Assembly (NCBI GenBank): GCA_037355855.1
Contig: CM074763.1
Location: forward strand, 4,216,001-4,280,000
Source of the DNA: Pseudo-nitzschia pungens
Lineage: Eukaryota; Bacillariophyta; Bacillariophyceae; Bacillariales; Bacillariaceae
Direction of reading: 5' to 3'
DNA: 64,000 nucleotides
The position numbers and the translations under genes were made by a program. The notes under the pieces were generated by a model. That model did no database searches, had not been told where the DNA came from, and saw nothing but the letters and a program-made list of their open reading frames with translations. Within the stretch, counting starts at the first letter, position 1, and each line of letters opens with the position of its first letter. Positions 42,601 through 53,094 of the stretch are shown here, one piece after another.

Positions 42601-45442
42601 TGACAAGAATGGCACTCGAGCTACCCTGGATCGTTTTGAAGTTGACCATGCTGACAAGACCCTTGGGGTTTTTATCTCCATGGATGGCAATGAGGAAGCA
42701 CAGATTGCTCACATGAAGTCCCAGTCTCAGTCTTTTGGCTCTCAGCTCAAGGCTTCCAAGTGTGAGAAGCGCGCATCCCTCTACACATTCAAGTATTCTT
42801 TCATGAAGTCTGTTGAATACCCCATGCCTGTCACGCAACTTGATGAGGCCACCTGGACGAAGATAATTCACCCAGCACTTGTTCCTGTGCTGAATAAAGC
42901 AGGGATGTCACGGACATTTCCCAGACATGTATTCTATGGTCCTTCCCTCTATCAAGGCTTTGGTTTCGTTCATCCCTACCTCCTCCAAGAGTTCAGTCAT
43001 ATTGCCACTCTCTTTCAGGAATCTGTCAGGTCCTCCCAAACTGGTCGGATTCTCAGGCTAACTGCTGAGTCCCTACGGCTCGAACTTGGCATTCCTCTCC
43101 ATCTTGGTGTCACCCCATATCATCCTTTTGCTTCCTACGTCACTCCTTGCTGGTACAAACATGTGTGGAAGTTTTTCTCTGTTCACCCTGTGAGCTTGTT
43201 TGAAGACTTCCCAGATCTTCCCCTGCTACGTTCCAATGACTGCTATCTCATGCAAGCCTTTGTCAACGCTGGCTTCAGAGGTGCTGACTTGTCCCTATTG
43301 AATCACATGCGCATGTCACTCAAGGCTATCTCCCTTGCTGACATTTGTACTCCAGATGGTAAAAGACTCTCTCCAATGGCCTTCCAGCTGACATCCTCCA
43401 ATCACTTGAGGGATCATCTTGACTGGCCTAGATGTCCTCCATCTTGGCCTCCAGCAGCACAGCGCTTATGGACTAAGGCTCTTCAGACCTGTTTTCTTCC
43501 CCCCTGTCCACCCCCTGCAGCCAGGGCACTGGCTCCTTCTTTTCATCTTGGGCCTTGGCTCTCTCCCCAGACAGCTTCTCTTTGGCCTTGGTTTTTGTCT
43601 CCATCCACCAACAGAATATTCTTCAAAACTTCTACTGGCTGGATTGTGAGCACCTCCCAGGGCAGGGGCAGATACAGGGTCACTTCTGAACTCATTTCTG
43701 ACAAACCAGCCTGTGCTGATGTGCTTGTCTGCCCTGTTATTTGTGGACAAGTTGTCCGCGTTGTTGGGTCCTCAGCCTTTGTTTCTGAGCCTCCTGACAT
43801 GGATCCTCTGGTGTACAATCCATTTGATTCTCTTCCAGACTCCCCAGTAGATGCCTTTGATGCACTCTGTGCGTCTCGAAGAGTACTTCTCCACAAATAT
43901 TCTCTGCCTCAGGTTGGCTGTCAGCACCTTGTTGATGCTATTGAGAGTGGTACTGCCAGTGCTGTATGTGATGGTTCATTTGATCCGGACCTTCTCAGAG
44001 GAACTTCTGCTTTCATTCTATCACCCAATACCTCCACCAAGAATGCTTCATTGTTCCTCACTGGCTGTAATTTTGTCAGTGGATCCCCTGAGGACCAATC
44101 ATCCTATAGGAGTGAGCTGGCCGGCATCCTTGGAGTTCTCACCTGTTGCACTGCTCTGGTGAGTCTTTTTGATATTGCTTCTGGCTCTATCACCATTGCT
44201 CTGGATGGTGACACAGCTCTCAAACAGGCTGAGGGATCATGGCCATTGGTTATTTCCCAGAAGTCTTTTGATTATGTTTATGTCATCAGAAACATGATTT
44301 CTGCCCTGCCAATCTCTGTGCATTTTCAGTGGGTTCAGGGCCATCAAGCTGGAATCTTTCTTGATTGGTGGGCCCTTCGCAATCATCAGGTTGACAGCAT
44401 GGCAAAGGCATTTCTCTCTGTCCATAGAGATTCTGCCCATCACTATCCCAGACTTGTGTTTGAGCCTTGGGCATTTTCTCTCCATGGATGCAAGTGTTCA
44501 AGGTTTGATCAAAATGCTCTGCATGTTGCCATTTCTGGTCCTCCTCTTCTTAAATATTGGCAGACCCACCATGACATCCCCATTCCACACCCTGTTCTGA
44601 GTTCCATCCATTGGTGTGCCCATCTGTCTGCCTTCAAGCGTCTACCTCCTGGCATGCAACGGTGGTTTGTCAAGTTTGCTTCTGGATGCATTGGTGTTGG
44701 CAACCAACTACTTCACTACCAGTATCAGGATCACTCCAGGTGTCCCTTGTGTGATGCAGACAACGAGAAGGTTTCTCATGTGCTCTCCTGCAAGGATACT
44801 GGGGCTGTCACGCATAGTGTGTCTGCCTTCACTGGGCCACTGCAGAAGAGGCTTGAAGCTGAACAAACTGATCCATCATTGGTGGCTGCCATTGTGGATC
44901 TCCTCACCAGAGTTCGGAAGGGCCAGAACATTTATCCATCATCCTACTCATTTGCAATAGCTTCTGCTGTCAGAGCACAGAGGACTATTGGTTGGCACAA
45001 CTGGCTTCTTGGTAGGTGGTCTCCTCGCTGGTACCAAATCCAAGCCAAGTACTACTCCCAAATTGGAAGCAAGCGCTCTCCCAAACGTTGGGCTACAGCT
45101 ATCATCCATCAGTTCTTTCTTACCTCCTGGGATCTTTGGACCTATAGGAATGAACGACTCCATGGTCCTGGGGGTACCCTTGATGCTGAACAACACCAAT
45201 CTCTTGATGCTTCCATCTCCTCTGAATTGGCGATTGGTGCAGCTGGTGCACTTCCCCAGTCACACTCCCTGTTACAAACTCCTTTCCACGTCCTACAAGG
45301 TTACACCCTGACTGCCAAGCGGCAGTGGCTTGCAACCATCCACCTTGCAAGGAAGCAATATGCAGCGCCGGCCCCACCAGTGCAGCCATACCAACAAGAG
45401 GCTGCTCTTCTCAGAGCCTGGCTTACTGGACCTCAGGGTTGA
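39602..45442 (+). CDS. LINE-A ORF2: endonuclease, reverse transcriptase, RNase H, CCHC finger (1946 aa)
   Basis: Same length and domain order as LINE-B ORF2, with scattered substitutions (for example LARAERA/HAERA-type and QYRYFQ/QCRYFQ changes) and no stop or frameshift. The endonuclease signatures, RT FVDD site, RNase H residues and terminal CPLCDADN finger are all kept. Overlap with ORF1 is through the same ATGGTTAG. Two intact copies with mostly conservative changes suggest the family was recently active. Confidence 0.95.
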   Translation: MVRSSGMRFDGMPSNPNPINASPVSPFPPSASSPVSHFVQLTLHGDSLAAKDSDSFGHSFPQAPSSNSTIITFQNIGPQRRAAFMSMSKHNARQFVKSNASVALFAEHCLNESKLLPCDLFNRRMKNVCPSSFSYLANNKHEASDCSWLQPGGTGFSIDQLFSSHKIAHGADPSGLGRWSFVKFQGRDGYNVTMFSAYCPVENDRDLGSVWNQQCRYFQAAENLFSPNPCILFHRDLTAALQVCLGAGDQVIVGIDQNADVRTDGLSFELKALGFREAILTLHSMSSPPATHNRNTTRTPIDAIWVSENVDVLRAGYCPFGGVYGMESDHRMLWIEVCNCSLMGKHLPPPVRFSPSKLQSSHPRLRHRYFKRVRHSFLQAGVFSLQAKLEHLLAQFQSGDISVRTDLITTYEVLHETSTSLRLSVEQNLCHSRAGLVPWSPKLQVYRDTIDFWRRVVKLRQGVSTSHTVLKRLACKLSLYKGEHSDLSSALLHLKQAYKQYRAVKKLAPSWRDSFNQGLVDALLAEGKPHNQNASQIRARMRRERLQRELGLAARSIRGRVNKSAVLRAIAVGHDGVEQVLESQSTMVPAMAESNVRRQQQCLGTPSMTPSFIQDFGYLGTAQAATHVLDGTYNPPPATDKYLSEFLSCLKVPDSILSLPPFDYSVCPADNAAAWKRQRERTASEPSCLSFAHHKAFAMDPQLNKFDTLLRSVPLIVGFSPSAWQVITDVEIFKKPGEYRVDKMRLIQLMSPEFQINNKMIGRRILAHAERANAVAVDQHGSRKHHKAINTCLNKKLICDVLRQKRRSGAVAMNDAKGCYDRISHPIAGLTLQSFGVPAHVCEVLLSTLQHAKHHIKTGFGRSGPVYGDEPVPLSGCGQGNGIGPTLWALVSTIVFRMMQQAGHGVHLITSLSLQLVSLVGFAFVDDTDLFCAGSDSSTSGEELAVDFQAALDRWAGGIIATGGAIEPAKSFCYLIDFKWNGSGWDYRSIADMPGDFSVADKNGTRATLDRFEVDHADKTLGVFISMDGNEEAQIAHMKSQSQSFGSQLKASKCEKRASLYTFKYSFMKSVEYPMPVTQLDEATWTKIIHPALVPVLNKAGMSRTFPRHVFYGPSLYQGFGFVHPYLLQEFSHIATLFQESVRSSQTGRILRLTAESLRLELGIPLHLGVTPYHPFASYVTPCWYKHVWKFFSVHPVSLFEDFPDLPLLRSNDCYLMQAFVNAGFRGADLSLLNHMRMSLKAISLADICTPDGKRLSPMAFQLTSSNHLRDHLDWPRCPPSWPPAAQRLWTKALQTCFLPPCPPPAARALAPSFHLGPWLSPQTASLWPWFLSPSTNRIFFKTSTGWIVSTSQGRGRYRVTSELISDKPACADVLVCPVICGQVVRVVGSSAFVSEPPDMDPLVYNPFDSLPDSPVDAFDALCASRRVLLHKYSLPQVGCQHLVDAIESGTASAVCDGSFDPDLLRGTSAFILSPNTSTKNASLFLTGCNFVSGSPEDQSSYRSELAGILGVLTCCTALVSLFDIASGSITIALDGDTALKQAEGSWPLVISQKSFDYVYVIRNMISALPISVHFQWVQGHQAGIFLDWWALRNHQVDSMAKAFLSVHRDSAHHYPRLVFEPWAFSLHGCKCSRFDQNALHVAISGPPLLKYWQTHHDIPIPHPVLSSIHWCAHLSAFKRLPPGMQRWFVKFASGCIGVGNQLLHYQYQDHSRCPLCDADNEKVSHVLSCKDTGAVTHSVSAFTGPLQKRLEAEQTDPSLVAAIVDLLTRVRKGQNIYPSSYSFAIASAVRAQRTIGWHNWLLGRWSPRWYQIQAKYYSQIGSKRSPKRWATAIIHQFFLTSWDLWTYRNERLHGPGGTLDAEQHQSLDASISSELAIGAAGALPQSHSLLQTPFHVLQGYTLTAKRQWLATIHLARKQYAAPAPPVQPYQQEAALLRAWLTGPQG

Positions 45443-45741
45443 TTACACTTTGTACCTTGGTTTTGTCTTCTGTTCCTGCTTCTTATCCTGTCCCATCCCT
45501 TTTGATACTGGATCTTATCCCAATCTCTTCATTCCCATTTCACTTTCTCTCAAGTCCCTATTTTGTGGGACTTGCTTGTCTTTTTCCCTGCTTGATGTTC
45601 AAGGTTTGTTTGAAAATTTGTCGTTCTGCCACTTGGGGTCCTGACTCTATGATGGAGGCGACGTTAAAGTCTGGTTACAGACTGAGTAATTTAGTTTCAC
45701 CTTTGGTGATTAAAGTTATTTAAATACGTATATTATTATTA
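45443..45741 (+). promoter_or_regulatory. LINE-A 3' UTR with two hairpins and TTA tail
   Basis: It repeats the LINE-B 3' UTR almost base for base: AGTCTGGTTACAGACT at about 45668, then TCACCTTTGGTGA, then TACGTATATTATTATTAT and the TSD TCATGAT (45742-45748). Confidence 0.88.
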
Positions 45742-47124
45742 TCATGATATCTTGTATCCTTGGTATGGGATATGGTCTGCGCTCAAGAAGTTCATTGAGT
45801 TCTCTGAAGTCTGATACCCATCTAACTCTGTTGTCTTTCTTTGGAACAATAAAGGTAGGGAAGGCCCATTCAGCTGGTCCGGTGCAACGCTTGAGGACTC
45901 CATCATTACAAAGATTCTGGAGCTCCCTTTTGAATAGGTCTTCTCTCTTGTATGCAACTGGATAAGGTTTCTTGTGTATGGGCTTGGATCCGGGCTTCAG
46001 TCTTAGAGAGATCTTCTTGTGAGGATATTTGCCAAGTTCTCCATTGAAAACATTGGGGTACTTGTTTAGTATTGCTTGGAACTGTTGCTGCTCAGTTTTG
46101 GACATGTGGGACTGTTGCTGTGCGACTGTAGTTGGATCAGTCTCTTGGTAGGCTCTGTCTAGAATGACCTTGGATTTATATGGGTTGGCAAAGGAGAGAT
46201 CATCAGCAAAGAGTTCAGCGTCTTCAAGTTCTTCCATGAGCATGGTGTAGTTTGCGTCATGGTATATGGAGGTATCCTTCATAGGGATGTTTCTGTCCAT
46301 CCATTGAACTGCTCCGGTATTGAATAGGAGGTTGATCTTTGCTAGGTGGAGGAAGTCTCTGCCTAGTATTAGATCATATTTGCAGTTCGGGGAATGGAAG
46401 AGTCTTGTCTCTTGTCTGTCGATAGTGTAGTTGCCGAACTCTTGTAACTTGATGTTCTTCATAATAACATACTCTGTAGTATCGAAGCTGCCATTGGCTG
46501 TAGTAGTTAGGACTTGATGTTTGCTTCGAATTGGTATGGTGCCAAATGGTAGGGCTCGCTTGTTAATTAGGGTTCTGGAAGAGGCACAGAGCCACTGTCA
46601 AGTAGTGCGAGTAGTGGTCTTGCTTTAAGAGGGATGCCTTGTATGTACTGTACTGTGGTTAAAAGAATAGGAGCCACGTTGCTCTTATTTGGGGATGCCG
46701 GTTCTGCTGAATTTTTGGGTGTATTTCCAGCAGTCGACAGCAGCTTTAAATAATTTTGCTCCAGTGCACCTCCTTTGGTGTAGTCTTTGGAGTTTCCGGG
46801 ATTGCAATAGAGGTTTTTTGCTGTACCGGTGGACCAATTCCTTGCCAGGGACAAGAGTGGTCTTTTTGTTGCTGCTGTACTATCTTTCGTGTCTGTACCC
46901 TTGGATCGATTCGGTTGTAACCAATTCGAATCCACGTTCATATTGCTCTTTTCCGAGAATTGAACTGTTTTTGTTGTTGTTGCGTTTGCAGACTTTGCTG
47001 AGCACTCAACAGGAATACTCCATCCTGTAGGTTCCTTCCCCTCTTTATCCGGGAGATCTCCTCCATGCGTCATCCCAGACAGCCGGGCTGTACTGGCATC
47101 CAGGTCCCGGGGAGCTGGAGGCAA
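45742..47124 (-). pseudogene. Gypsy-2 protease and start of RT
   Basis: From 47124 downward the frame contains THGGDLPDKEGKEPTGWSI and the protease signature LLALLDSGS near 46580-46600, where the frame changes. The second frame (46462-45742) covers the protease C-terminal part with LILGRDFLHLAKINLLF and the RT fingers up to PYPIPRIQDIM. LINE-A then interrupts it. The next residues, NKRGKYTHF, are at 17408 downward. Confidence 0.9.
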
Positions 47125-47214
47125 GGTGATTGCTGGTTTTGGTGAAGCCCGGGGCTTCTTGGTAGGCTTGGAGCCTTGGAGTCAGGGGAGCCACACTAGT
47201 TCCCCATCGATGTT

Positions 47215-48216
47215 TCATTTGGTTCGGCCGCCATGTTCTGAATGGTATGATTCTATTGCTGCTTTCATGTGGGCCTGGAAGGACTCGTTGCTTCCGCCGG
47301 AGATGAGTTGAGCCTGGGTGTGGAAGGTTTCTCCTGGCTTGGGAGAAGAGCCTTTGTTGTAGTTCTTGGAGAATTTGTTCTTGGGGCATTCAGACCAATC
47401 GTGGTTGTGGCCCGGGATCCTGCAGGGATTGGATTTCTTTTTATGAGCATGGCTCTTGGTGTTTGCGTTTGGGCTGCGTTTTTGGTTGTTATTAGAGGTA
47501 TTGTTTGAACGCTTGCTTTGGTTCTTATTATTTTTGCTGCTTTTCTTGTTTGCTTGTTGCTCGTGGCAGCCCATGTGGTCGACAATGAATTGGACAGTGG
47601 TATTTTCTTGTATGCCATTGTGGATCATGCCGTAGTGTTTGATCCATGATGCTGGGAAGGAGTGTAGAAGGATGGTGAGTTTCTCCACTCTGGAGAGAGG
47701 AGCACTGCTCCCATCTAATTTTCTGATGTACTTCTTGAGGATTAAGATTCTGTCGGCGTGTTCTTTGCATGTCATTGCTGGGGTCTTTCTGCAGTCGGCG
47801 CTTCGTAACAATGTGTGCATGATGTCTCTGGCGTCTCAAGCATTGCAGTAGAGCTTGATGAAGTTCAAGATTGCTTGGCCGTATCCTCCTATCTCTTCTT
47901 CTTCATATTGAAGATTGTCTGGGTCCAATGGGTCTTGGATCATGTTGTTCCATTTGCTCTGTGCATCTGTCGTGAGGCAGCGGCTGAAGTGGGTTAGGTA
48001 TTTATTGATCGGAAGTTGGATGAGCTTGGTGGCATTTCGAAATGATTCTTCTACAAATAGAAGTTCTTCTAGGCCTCCTTTTTCAGTGAAGAGGGGGACC
48101 TTGATACTGTCAGTGTTGCCGTCGGTGTCGATGTTGTATAGCGTAAAAAGTTTAGGTTTGGTTCAATCGAATGAGCTCTTGTAAGCGATTGGTGGGTCTC
48201 TGTATAGACCTGCCAT
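47215..48216 (-). pseudogene. Gypsy-2 gag with in-frame stops
   Basis: ATG at 48216 begins MAGLYRDPPIAYKSSFD. TGA codons interrupt the frame at 48163-48165 and 47836-47838, and it ends at 47215. The C-terminal part carries the zinc-knuckle-like CRIPGHNHDWSEC as in Gypsy-1. Comparison with Gypsy-1 shows that the two in-frame stops correspond to sense codons in that copy. Confidence 0.85.
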
Positions 48217-48321
48217 TGTTGGGGTGTATCTTGTTGGAGGTACAAGGTGCATCTGTTATTGAGGCTGTTGCTTGTTTCGGATTCAGTACTGAGTTCCACT
48301 GTTTCTACTCTAAAGCACAAA

Positions 48322-48333
48322 CAGTAATTACTG
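48322..48333 (-). promoter_or_regulatory. palindrome at the primer-binding position of Gypsy-2
   Basis: CAGTAATTACTG, same sequence and same place relative to the LTR as at 10496-10507. Confidence 0.7.
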
Positions 48334-48660
48334 TGTTCCGGTCTAAGGTAGAAATTTCCGAGTGGTATGTAAATTGTGAATGTTTAGATACTTTATGGAA
48401 TATTGTTACGCGAATTGAGAATGGAAACATATAAAATTTGAGGTCGCGAGCATAGCCACATTTTGGCATGCTCTGCCATAAATGTTATTCAATTGTCGAC
48501 TCCCACGATCAGGCATACATCATCTTCTGGGACTCGACCATATTAATTATGGTACATATCAAAATGTATTCGTTCCCGAATAGATATATATATATTCGAT
48601 TCCCATATGGGATTCGTTTAATTATTCAATTGTGACTCCTAGCTACGCTAGCCTGTCACA
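48334..48660 (-). repeat. 5' LTR of Gypsy-2
   Basis: On the plus strand TGTTCCGGTCTAAGG ... GCTAGCCTGTCACA. It is collinear with 14569-14896, and the TSD TCATC follows at 48661-48665. Confidence 0.92.
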
Positions 48661-48826
48661 TCATCTCCTGTTGGGTCATTGTGGATCCACCAGGCTATAT
48701 CAAACTATTTCAGCCCGCTTCTATGCCGACAACTTATCCAATTGATGCAAGTCCTACATTTGCCCTGACAATTGCATCAAATACAAGAACCAACACTCCA
48801 AATATGGTAAGCTTCCACCGAAAGAA
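48661..48826 (+). mobile_element. Gypsy-1, right remnant (integrase zinc-binding region)
   Basis: Starting with the right TSD TCATC, the sequence encodes LLLGHCGSTRLYQ-like and CPDNCIKYKNQHSKYG-like residues, matching the minus-strand integrase at about 15790-15960. It stops after CACCGAAAGAA, where the LINE-C tail begins. The rest of the integrase and the 3' LTR are missing. Confidence 0.85.
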
Positions 48827-51800
48827 TAATAAAAATATACGTATTTAAATAACTTTACCACCACAGGTGGAACTAAATTACTCAGTCTGTAACCAGACTT
48901 TAACGTCGCCTCCATCAAAGAGTCAGGACCCCAAGTGGTAGAATGACAATTTTTCAAACAAACCTTGAACAGCAAGCAGGGAAATAAACAAAACAAGCCC
49001 CACAAAAGAGGGACTTGACAGAAGGTAAAGGATGGAAGAGAACCCAAGAGTAAAAGAAAGGGGACAGGGCAAGGAGCAGGAACAGAGTGGAAGACCCCAA
49101 GTCTCAAGGTGGAAGCAACCCTAAGATCCAAGAAGCCAAGCGCGCATTAGAGCAGCTTCCTGTTGGTATGGCTGCACTGGTGGGACAGGGGCTGCAAAGG
49201 TTTTCCTAGCAAGGTGGATGGTTGCAAGCCACTGCCTCTTGGCAGTGAGGGTATAACCTTGAAGGACTTGGAGAGGGGTTTGGAGAAGGGAGTGTGACTG
49301 GGGGAGTGCACCAGCTGCACCAATGGCCAATTCAGAGGAAATGGAAGCATCAAGAGATTGGTGCTGTTCAGTCTCAAGTGCTCCCCCAGGGCCATGGAGC
49401 CGTTCATTCCAGTAGGTCCAAAGATCCCAGCAGGTGAGAAAGAACTGATGGATGATAGCTGTAGCCCAGCGTCTGGGGGAGCGCTTGCTTCCAATTTGGG
49501 AGTAGTAATCAGCCTGGATCTGATGCCAGAGAGGAGACCACCTACCCAGAAGCCAGTTGTGCCAGCCAATGGTCCTCTGTGCTCTGACAGCACCAGCAAT
49601 GGCATGGGAATATGAGGAGGGATAGATGCGCTGACCTTTCCTAATCCTGGCAAGAAGGTCCACAATGGCAGCAACCAAGGATGGATCAGTCTGCTCAACC
49701 TCAAGCCTCTGCTGCAAGGGGCCCTTGAAGGCAGACACACTGTGCTTGACAGCCCCAGGGTCCTTGCAGGAGAGCACATGAGAGACCTTTTTGTTGTCTG
49801 CATCACACAGAGGGCACCTGGAATGGTCCGATGCTGGTAGTGGAGGAGCTGGTTCCCAACGCCAATGCAGCCAGAAGCAAACTTGACAAACCACCTTTGC
49901 ATACCAGGAGGGAGACGCTTGAAAGCAGACTGATGGACACACCAATGGATAGAGCTCAAAACAGGTTAGGGAATGGGAATATCATGGTGGGTCTGCCAGT
50001 ATTGGAGAAGAGGAGGGCCAGCAATGGCAACATGCAAAGCATTCTGATCAAACCTTGAGCACTTGCAACCATTGAGGGAAAATGCCCAGGGTTCAAAGAC
50101 AAGTCTGGGATAGTGGTTTGCAGAAGCTCTGTGAATAGAGAGAAAAGCCTTGGCCATGCCATCAACCTGATGATTGCAAAGGGCCCACCAGTCAAGAAAG
50201 ATTCCAGCCTGGTGCCCTTGAACCTACCAGAATTGCACTGAAATGGGAAGAGCAGAAAGCATGTTGCGGATAACATAGACATAATCAAAAGACTTCTGGG
50301 AAATAACCAATGGCCAAGATCCCTGAGCCTGTTTGAGAGCGGTGTCACCATCAAGAGCAATGGTGATAGAGCCAGAAGCAATAGCAAAAAGATCCACCAG
50401 AGCAGTGCAGCAGGTGAGAACCCCAATGATGCCAGCCGGTTCACTCCGGTAAGAAGACTGATCCTCAGGGGTGCCACTGACAAAGTTGCAGCCAGCGAGG
50501 AACAATGAGGTAGTCTTGGTGGAGGTATTGGGTGACAGGATGAAGGCAGAAGTACCTCGTAGAAGAGCAGGATCAAAGGAACCATCACAAACAGCACTGG
50601 CAGTGCCACTCTGAATGGCAGCAGCAAGAGCCTGACATCCAACCTGTGGAAGAGAATACTTGTGGAGAAGGACTCTTGGAGACTCACAGAGGGCATCAAA
50701 GGCATCCTCAGGGGATGCTGGAAGAGACTCAAAGGAATTGTACCTCAGAGGATCCACATCAGGAGGTTCAGAGACAAAATCAGAAGAACCAACAACTCAA
50801 ACAACTTGGCCACGGGTCACAAGAGAGACAAGCACCTGTGCACATGCAGGTTTCTCAGGAAGTACTTCAGAAGTGAATCTGTATCTGCCCCTTCCTCGGG
50901 AGATGCCCACCATCCAGCCAGTAGAACATTTAGAGAATAATCTGTTGGTAGAGAAAGACAAGTACCAAGGCCAAAGAGAAGCTGTCTGGAGAGAGAGCCA
51001 AGGCCCAAGGTGAAATGAATGAGCCAAGGCTCTAGCTGCAGGGAGTGGACAGGGGGGAAGAAAGCATGTCTGACGAGCCTTAGTCCACAGGCGCTGTGCT
51101 GGTGGAGGCCAAGGTGGAGGACATCTGGGCCAGTCAAGATGATCTCGCAAGTGGTTGGAAGACTGCAGTTGGAAAGCCACTGGGAACAGCTTTTTCCCAT
51201 CAGGAGTGCAAACATCAGCAAGAGAAACAGCCTTGAGGGACATCCAAATGAGATTCAAGAGGGACAGGTCAGCACCTCTGAAGCCAGCATCAACAAAGGC
51301 TTGCATGAGGTAGCAATCATTAGAGCGCAGCAGGGGAAGGTCTGGGAAGTCTTCAACCAAGCTCACAGGGTGCATGGAAAAGAATTTCCACAGATGCTTG
51401 TACCAACAAGGAGTAGTGTATGAAGCATAGGGATGAAAGGGTGTGGCACTAAGATGGAGAGGGACACCCAATTCAAGCCTCAGAGCCTCAGCAGTGAGCT
51501 TGAGAATCCTGCCAGTTTGTGAGGACCTGACAGATTCCTGGAAGAGAGTGGCAATATGGCTGAACTCTTGGAGAAGATAGGGAGGAATGAATCCAAAGCC
51601 TTGATACAGAGAAGGACCAAAGAACACATGTCTGGGAAAGGTCCAGGACATCCCAGCCTTATTCAGCATAGGGACAAGGGCTGGGTGAAGAATCTTTGTC
51701 CAGGTACCCTCATCAAGTTGAGTGACAGGCATGGGATATTCAACAGACTTCATGAAAGAATACTTGAAGGTGTAGAGGGAAGCCCTCTTCTCACACCTGG

Positions 51801-53055
51801 AAGCCTTGAGTTGAGGCCCAAAAGATTGAGACTGGGACTGCATGTGAGAACTTTGGGCATCCTCATTGCCATCCATGGAGATGAAGACACCAAGGGTTTT
51901 GTCAGCATGGTCAACCTCAAAGCGATCCTGGGTAGCACGATTGCCAAGCTTGTCAGCAACAGTAAAGTCACCTGGCATGTCAGCAATGGAGCAACAGTCC
52001 CAACCAGATCCAGTCCATTTGAAGTCAATCAAATAACAGAAGGATTTGGCAGGTTCAATAGCACCTCCAGTTGCAATAATGCCACCTGCCCACCTGTCAA
52101 GTGCATCCTGAAAGTCAACAGCCAAGGTCTCACCAGAGGTTGTGGGAACAGAACCAGCACAAAACAAATCAGTGTCATCCACAAAAGCAAAGCCCACCAG
52201 GGAAACCAGCTGCAGTGACAAAGAAGTGACAAGGTGGACACCATGTCCAGCATGTTGCATCATCCTGAAGACAATTGTAGAAACCAGTGCCCATAGAGTG
52301 GGGCCAATACCATTGCCTTGGTCACAACCACTGAGAGGGACAGGTTCATCACCATACACAGGGCCTGACCGGCCAAAACCAGTTTTGATGTGGTGTTTGG
52401 CACGCTGCAGAGTAGACAGAAGAACTTCACAAACATGCGCTGGAAGGCCAAAGCTCTGGAGAGTGAGACCAGCAATGGGATGAGAGATCCTGTCATAGCA
52501 ACCCTTGGCATCATTCATGGCAACAGCACCAGATCTGCGCTTTTGGCGCAACACATCACAGATGAGCTTCTTGTTCAGACAGGTGTTGATGGCCTTGTGG
52601 TGCTTCCTGCTGCCATGCTGATCAGTAGCCACTGCATTGGCACGTTCAGCATGGGCAAGAACGCGTCTGCCAATCATCTTGTTGTTGATCTGGAATTCAG
52701 GAGACATCAACTGGATGAGCCTCATCTTGTCAACCCTATATTCACCAGGTTTCTTGAAGATCTTAACATCACTGATGACCTGCCAGGCAGCAGGAGAGAA
52801 ACCAACAATCAATGGGACCAATCTCAAAAAAGTATCAAAGCAATTCAACTGTGGGTCAAGGGCAAAGGACTTGTGATGTGCAAAGCTCAAACAAGAAGGT
52901 TCTTCTGCAGTGCGTTCCCTCTGACTTTTCCAAGCAGCAGCATTGTCAGCTGGGCTCACAGAATAATCAAAAGGGGGCAGTTTCAGGAGAGAGGCAGGCA
53001 CTTTGAGACAGGAGAGAAAGTCAGAGAGATACTTGTCAGTGTCAGGTGGATACCG
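48827..53055 (-). mobile_element. LINE-C, 5'-truncated relative of LINE-A/B
   Basis: The 3' end at 48827 has a short AT-rich tail, then a CCACC-TGT-GGTGG hairpin and AGTCTGGTTACAGACT on the minus strand. The body corresponds to ORF2 from just upstream of the RT to its end. The 5' break lies between about 53045 and 53070. No TSD is recognisable, and Gypsy-1 sequence does not resume on the right. Confidence 0.85.
49121..53001 (-). pseudogene. LINE-C ORF2 fragment: RT, RNase H, CCHC finger, broken
   Basis: The RT part (53001-50797) is open and keeps NDAKGCYDRI and FVDD; its motif-B region reads SGCDQGNGIG where LINE-A/B have SGCGQGNGIG. Stops then interrupt the frame: TGA at 50797-50799 (Arg in LINE-B), TAG at about 50224-50226 (Trp in WVQGHQ) and TAA at about 49966-49968 (Gln). 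A one-base frame change lies near 49835 before the CPLCDADN finger. The C-terminal 200 residues are open to 49121. It is an inactive copy. Confidence 0.88.
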
Positions 53056-53094
53056 TTATAAATATGTAATATGTTTTCGGGAATGGCTCAATTA

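Larger units (their letters stand above)
17412..45741 (+). mobile_element. LINE-A, full-length, interrupted by LTR-N and LINE-B
   Basis: The pieces are 17412-19381, 23648-23957 and 36388-45741, about 11.6 kb when joined. The 5' end ACAATTTTGCGACGTGCG matches that of LINE-B. ORF1 is 36652-39609 and ORF2 is 39602-45442. The 3' end is a TACGTATATTATTATTAT tail. It inserted into the RT region of Gypsy-2. Both ORFs are open, so the protein-coding part is intact, but the 5' UTR is now broken by two insertions. Confidence 0.92.
14569..48660 (-). mobile_element. Gypsy-2 (Ty3/gypsy, minus strand), split by the LINE cluster
   Basis: 5' LTR 48334-48660, gag 47215-48216, protease and start of RT 45742-47124, then the LINE-A insertion (17412-45741), then the rest of RT, RNase H and integrase 15005-17411, and 3' LTR 14569-14896. 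Without inserts it is about 5.7 kb. The two LTRs differ at roughly 17-20 of about 327 positions by eye, so the insertion is not recent. It belongs to the same family as Gypsy-1. Confidence 0.93.

Noticed and set aside
17412..45741. Tandem duplication of the LINE as the origin of LINE-A and LINE-B
   Set aside because: LINE-B is bounded by a 19-bp TSD inside the LINE-A repeat array and the outer ends have their own TSD, so nested insertion explains the layout better.
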